Part shown: piece by piece, positions 60,615 to 64,000 of the stretch
Layout: every line of letters starts with the position of its first letter
How positions within the stretch are numbered: position 1 is the stretch's first letter
From: an uncultured Cohaesibacter sp.
GTDB taxonomy: Bacteria > Pseudomonadota > Alphaproteobacteria > Rhizobiales > Cohaesibacteraceae
Direction of reading: 5' to 3'
Assembly (NCBI RefSeq): GCF_963667045.1
Contig: NZ_OY762934.1
Location: forward strand, 434,001 to 498,000
Length of the DNA stretch: 64,000 bases
Notes under the pieces: generated by a model
Told to the model about the DNA's origin: nothing
Database searches by the model: none
The model's input: the letters and a program-made list of their open reading frames with translations, nothing else
Made by a program: the position numbers and the translations under genes

Positions 60615-62713
60615 GACTTAGCAGTATCCGATTCCAGGATGAGCGCAACGACCGAAGACCCTGAGACTTCAGTGGTATCCTGATTGGTTTCAAGGCTGAG
60701 GTATTGAGTTTGTTGCGAAGTATCCAGAGCTCTGACCCAACGGAAACCTTCCGGACAAGCTGGCAAGACAACGCTGGCGGCCACATTGCTGCGGTTGAAC
60801 ACGATGAAAACGACGTCATTATCCTTCTCGTAAGAAGGCACCTCTGCCGAGCAACGCAAGGTCAGGCAGAAGCTGGACAGGCTCGGGTCGCGCCACTGTA
60901 GCGAGAAGCCGCCGAAATCTGTCCACTCCACATCACGCAGGTCATCCTGCTGACGCTTGGCCCCATGCAGGAAACGGTTCTGCCGCAAGGCCTTGTGATC
61001 GCGGCGGAACTTGCTGAGATAGGCCACGAACTCCTTCAGCTCGTTGTCGGCCTTGTCCCAGCTGACCCAGCCGATCTCGTTGTCCTGACAATAGGCATTG
61101 TTGTTGCCCTGCTGACTGTTGGCGATCTCGTCGCCGGCGAGCAGCATCGGAGTGCCCTGACTGAGGAACAGCGTGGCGAGGAAATTGCGTTGGCGGCGAA
61201 CACGGCGCGCCCGGACTACCGGATCCTTGGTCTCGCCTTCGGCCCCGCAATTGTCACTATGGTTGGCGCCATGACCATCCATGTTATTCTCGCCATTGGG
61301 CAGATTGTGGCGGTTGTTGTAGCGCGTGATGTCCGCCAGCGTGAAGCCGTCATGGGCGGAAATGAAATTGACGGAAGACCAGGCACGACGCCCTGCCCGA
61401 TCGAACTTGTCCGCCGAGCCGAGAAGACGCGAAGCAAGGTCCGGCGTGGTCTGCGGTTCGCCCTTCCAGTATTTGCGGGTCGTATCGCGATAGCTGTCGT
61501 TCCATTCGGAAAACTCCGGCGGGAAACCACCCAGACGATAGCCACCGGGGCCGATATCCCAGGGCTCGGCAATGAGGCGCACCGTGGACAGGATCGGATC
61601 CTGTCGGATGGCATCAAGGAATCCACCATAGAGATCGAAGCCGTAGTCTTCGCGGCAAACGGTAGTCGCAAGGTCGAAGCGGAAGCCGTCCACCCCCATG
61701 CAGAGCACCCAGTAACGCAAGGAATCGAGCACCATGCGCAGGACGAACGGATGGGAGACATTGACCGTGTTACCGCAGCCGGTGTCATTGACATAGTAGC
61801 GAGGCTGACCGGCAATCAAACGATAATAGGATGCATTGTCGAGGCCGCGGAAACAGAGCGTCGGACCGTTCTGATCGCCCTCTGCCGTGTGGTTGAAAAC
61901 CACGTCAAGATAGACCTGAATACCGGCAGCCTTGAGCTTCTGAACCATCGCACGGAAGCCGATGATCCCGTCAGGCCCCAGATAGCGCGGTTCCAGAGCA
62001 AAGAAGCCGATTGAATTGTAGCCCCAGTAATTGACCAGATTCTTGTCGAGTAGAAACTCGTCATCCAGAAAATGATGAACGGGCATCAATTCAACGGCGC
62101 GTACGTTGAGTGACAACAGGTGGTCGATCATCGCATCGCTAGCGATCGCCTCATAGGTGCCCCGAATGCCTTCCGGGATATCCGGATGCAGTTTGGTGAG
62201 CCCCTTGGCGTGGGCCTCATAGATGAGGTCGCGACCATCCGTGATCGGCGCTTCCATTTTCAGGAATTCATTGAGCGACGGGTCGGACACCACGGACTTG
62301 GGCACACAGGAGGCGCTGTCAGCCGCACCGAAAGTCAGGTCCCCACCCGAGGCGCCCTTCTGATAGCCGAACAGTGTGGCGGACGGGGTCCATTTACCAA
62401 AAACCTCGCGCGTATAGGGGTCTAGCAACAATTTGTTGGAATTGAAACGATGGCCCTGCTCTGGAGCATAGATGCCATGGGCCCGGTAACCGTAAAGCGT
62501 TCCGGGTTTCAACCCCTCCAGATAGCCGTGCCAGACGGGACCAGTTCTCTCCGGTAGGGAGATCCTGTCGACTTCCTTGGCGCCGTCATTGGAGAACAGG
62601 CACAGATCAATCTGGCTTGCATTCGCCGAAAAGACAGCAAAATTTGTGCCTTCTCCGTCGAAGAAGGCACCAAGTCTGTAAGGCGTTCCGTGCGAGGTTC
62701 TATATTTCATCAA
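60611..62713 (-). CDS. glgX: Glycogen debranching enzyme GlgX
   Basis: 700 aa. An N-terminal CBM48 domain (RLGAFFDGEGTNFAVFSANA) is followed by a GH13 barrel. Its motifs are VYLDVVFNHTAEG, VDGFRFDLATTVCRED (nucleophile Asp), RLIAEPWDIGPGGYRLG (acid Glu) and NFISAHDGFTLAD. This set defines the GlgX/isoamylase family. It hydrolyses alpha-1,6 branches of phosphorylase-limited glycogen. It follows glgA by 26 bases and overlaps malQ by four. Confidence 0.95.
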   Translation of the reverse strand: MMKYRTSHGTPYRLGAFFDGEGTNFAVFSANASQIDLCLFSNDGAKEVDRISLPERTGPVWHGYLEGLKPGTLYGYRAHGIYAPEQGHRFNSNKLLLDPYTREVFGKWTPSATLFGYQKGASGGDLTFGAADSASCVPKSVVSDPSLNEFLKMEAPITDGRDLIYEAHAKGLTKLHPDIPEGIRGTYEAIASDAMIDHLLSLNVRAVELMPVHHFLDDEFLLDKNLVNYWGYNSIGFFALEPRYLGPDGIIGFRAMVQKLKAAGIQVYLDVVFNHTAEGDQNGPTLCFRGLDNASYYRLIAGQPRYYVNDTGCGNTVNVSHPFVLRMVLDSLRYWVLCMGVDGFRFDLATTVCREDYGFDLYGGFLDAIRQDPILSTVRLIAEPWDIGPGGYRLGGFPPEFSEWNDSYRDTTRKYWKGEPQTTPDLASRLLGSADKFDRAGRRAWSSVNFISAHDGFTLADITRYNNRHNLPNGENNMDGHGANHSDNCGAEGETKDPVVRARRVRRQRNFLATLFLSQGTPMLLAGDEIANSQQGNNNAYCQDNEIGWVSWDKADNELKEFVAYLSKFRRDHKALRQNRFLHGAKRQQDDLRDVEWTDFGGFSLQWRDPSLSSFCLTLRCSAEVPSYEKDNDVVFIVFNRSNVAASVVLPACPEGFRWVRALDTSQQTQYLSLETNQDTTEVSGSSVVALILESDTAKS

Positions 62714-62739
62714 TGATCGGTCCTAAAGGGCACAGCCAT

Positions 62740-64000
62740 CTATTGCACCAGCGACTGGTAGAGTTCTTCATAAAGCTTGGCCGATTGATCCCACCCGACT
62801 TCTGCAATCATCGCGCGGCGCATCATCGATTTCCATTTCTTGTTGTCACTGAACAGATCACAGGTTCTGTGAATTGCCATTTCCAGGGCTTCCACCGTGG
62901 AGGGCGAATATTGAATGCCGGTTGCGCATTTGGTGGCCAGAGCCGCAGCATTGGCATCGACGACCGTGTCGGCCAGACCGCCAGTGCGTGAGACAACCGG
63001 GATAGTGCCGTAGCGCAGCGCGTAAAGCTGGGTCAGGCCACAAGGTTCGAAGCGGGACGGCACGAGAAGGGCATCGACACCGCCCTGAATCTGATGGGCC
63101 AGCTCCTCGTTATAGCCAATTTCAACGGCGACATGATCAGGTGCCTGTGCCGCTGCCGAAAGATAGGCTTCTTCCAGTTTCTTGTCGCCGTTACCCAGCA
63201 CCACAAGTCTCGCATTCCGCTCAATGAGCGTTGGAATGACTTCAAGCAGCAGATCAAGGCCCTTCTGGGTCGTCAGGCGCGAGACCACGCCAAACAGCGG
63301 AGCCTCATCATTGCTGACCAGATGGAACCTGTCCTCCAGCCACTGACGATTGGCGGCTTTTCGCTTGAGGCTCTTGGGGCTGTAGGTTTTCACCAGCGCA
63401 GCGTCTTCCTGAGGGTCCCAGACCGTAAGGTCGATGCCATTCAAGATACCCGAAAGATCCTGCTTCCGGCTTCTGAGCAGACCTTCCAGACCCATGCCAA
63501 ATTCCGGCGTCAGCAGTTCGGTTGCATAGGTCGGGCTGACTGTCGTGATCTTGTCGGCAAAGGCCAGACCGCCCTTGAGGAATCCGGCATGACCCCAATA
63601 CTCAAAACCATCCGGATTGAACATGCCTTCGGACAGCCCAAGGGTCTGCACGACGCTGCCATCGAACAGGCCCTGAAAGGCGATGTTGTGAATGGTCATG
63701 ACGGTTGGAGGCGCCTGTCGCCCGGACTGCGTCATGTAGACGGGAACGAGCCCGGCCTGCCAGTCATGGGCATGAACAAGGTCAGGCTTCCAGCCGCCGA
63801 TACCGTCGAGCCCGATCTTTGCGCCGATGAGCGAGAGGGCCCCGAACCGGACGGGATTATCCTCCCAGTCGAACCCCTCTTCATCGAGATAGATAGTGCC
63901 TTTTCTGTCGTACAAATGGGGCGCATCCAACAAAAGAAGGTTGAGCCCCTTGGCCCGCACCGAATAGACGCGGGCCGGGCCTCCGAAGAGATCTTCCAAT
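62740..64000 (-). CDS. glgA: Glycogen synthase GlgA (5' end outside window)
   Basis: At least 420 codons are present; by comparison with a usual length of about 480, only some 60 N-terminal residues, including the KxGGL ADP-glucose loop, lie beyond the window edge. GT5 features seen are LVHAHDWQAGLVPVYM, TIHNIAFQGLF, ILNGIDLTVWDP, GVVSRLTTQKGLDLL and the C-terminal SRFEPCGLTQLYALRYG with the conserved Glu. It extends alpha-1,4-glucan from ADP-glucose. It is the first visible gene of the glgA-glgX-malQ operon. Confidence 0.95.
   Translation of the reverse strand, partial: LEDLFGGPARVYSVRAKGLNLLLLDAPHLYDRKGTIYLDEEGFDWEDNPVRFGALSLIGAKIGLDGIGGWKPDLVHAHDWQAGLVPVYMTQSGRQAPPTVMTIHNIAFQGLFDGSVVQTLGLSEGMFNPDGFEYWGHAGFLKGGLAFADKITTVSPTYATELLTPEFGMGLEGLLRSRKQDLSGILNGIDLTVWDPQEDAALVKTYSPKSLKRKAANRQWLEDRFHLVSNDEAPLFGVVSRLTTQKGLDLLLEVIPTLIERNARLVVLGNGDKKLEEAYLSAAAQAPDHVAVEIGYNEELAHQIQGGVDALLVPSRFEPCGLTQLYALRYGTIPVVSRTGGLADTVVDANAAALATKCATGIQYSPSTVEALEMAIHRTCDLFSDNKKWKSMMRRAMIAEVGWDQSAKLYEELYQSLVQ

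Noticed and set aside
1-64000. CRISPR arrays or rRNA genes
   Set aside because: No regularly spaced repeats and no rRNA sequence were seen on reading the window.

Overview
The window comes from an alphaproteobacterial chromosome, most likely a marine member of the Hyphomicrobiales (Cohaesibacter/Labrenzia-like). This rests on the aminotransferase-hom-glpX-recJ gene order, a class I PhaC, BCCT and oligopeptide ABC transporters and several HxlR, RpiR and LysR regulators. The taxon is inference; no rRNA is present.

Left flank (1-6753). A divergent TetR-family gene (cut by the window edge) faces a tightly packed six-gene operon: KAS III-like condensing enzyme, extended SDR reductase, metallo-beta-lactamase-fold hydrolase, PaaK/F390-synthetase-like adenylating enzyme, BtaA-like (DUF3419) aminocarboxypropyl transferase and GNAT acyltransferase. 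It looks like a small biosynthetic pathway for a fatty-acid-derived product that I cannot name. It ends at a perfect hairpin terminator.

Genomic island (about 6763-39659, 32.9 kb). A tyrosine integrase (38550-39569) lies beside tRNA-Glu(TTC). The last 17 bases of that tRNA are repeated exactly at 6763-6779, and a 9-mer (TGTCCAACC) occurs twice near each end, so both boundaries are visible. The cargo, left to right: a small hypothetical gene, a broken HAD gene, a HlyD plus two-permease efflux operon with a TetR regulator, and an SDR/SnoaL/HxlR cassette. Next come a LysR-PHP-oligopeptide ABC import locus and a seven-gene catabolic operon (FAD-linked oxidase, MFS, EtfBA, SDR, FGGY kinase, BCCT). 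That operon is divergent from an RpiR regulator with clear palindromic operators. A second, almost identical copy of the SDR/SnoaL/HxlR cassette follows, then an intact IS1182-type element, a YMDD reverse transcriptase of the Abi/UG (defence) type, small hypothetical genes (one frameshifted), and the integrase.

Right flank (39718-64000). This is core metabolism: MarR-GNAT regulator, recJ, glpX, hom, a class I aminotransferase, a lipoprotein and phaC. After these comes a very large (1831 aa) glutamate-synthase-like protein paired with a CysJ-like diflavin reductase instead of GltD. A YARHG-domain protein and the glycogen genes malQ, glgX and glgA (glgA cut by the window edge) complete the window.

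The items most worth following up are the left-flank biosynthetic operon, the reverse transcriptase with the structured DNA upstream of it, the GltB-like/diflavin reductase pair, the FAD-oxidase/Etf operon with its RpiR operators, and the duplicated cassette whose edges fall in a dispersed intergenic repeat.
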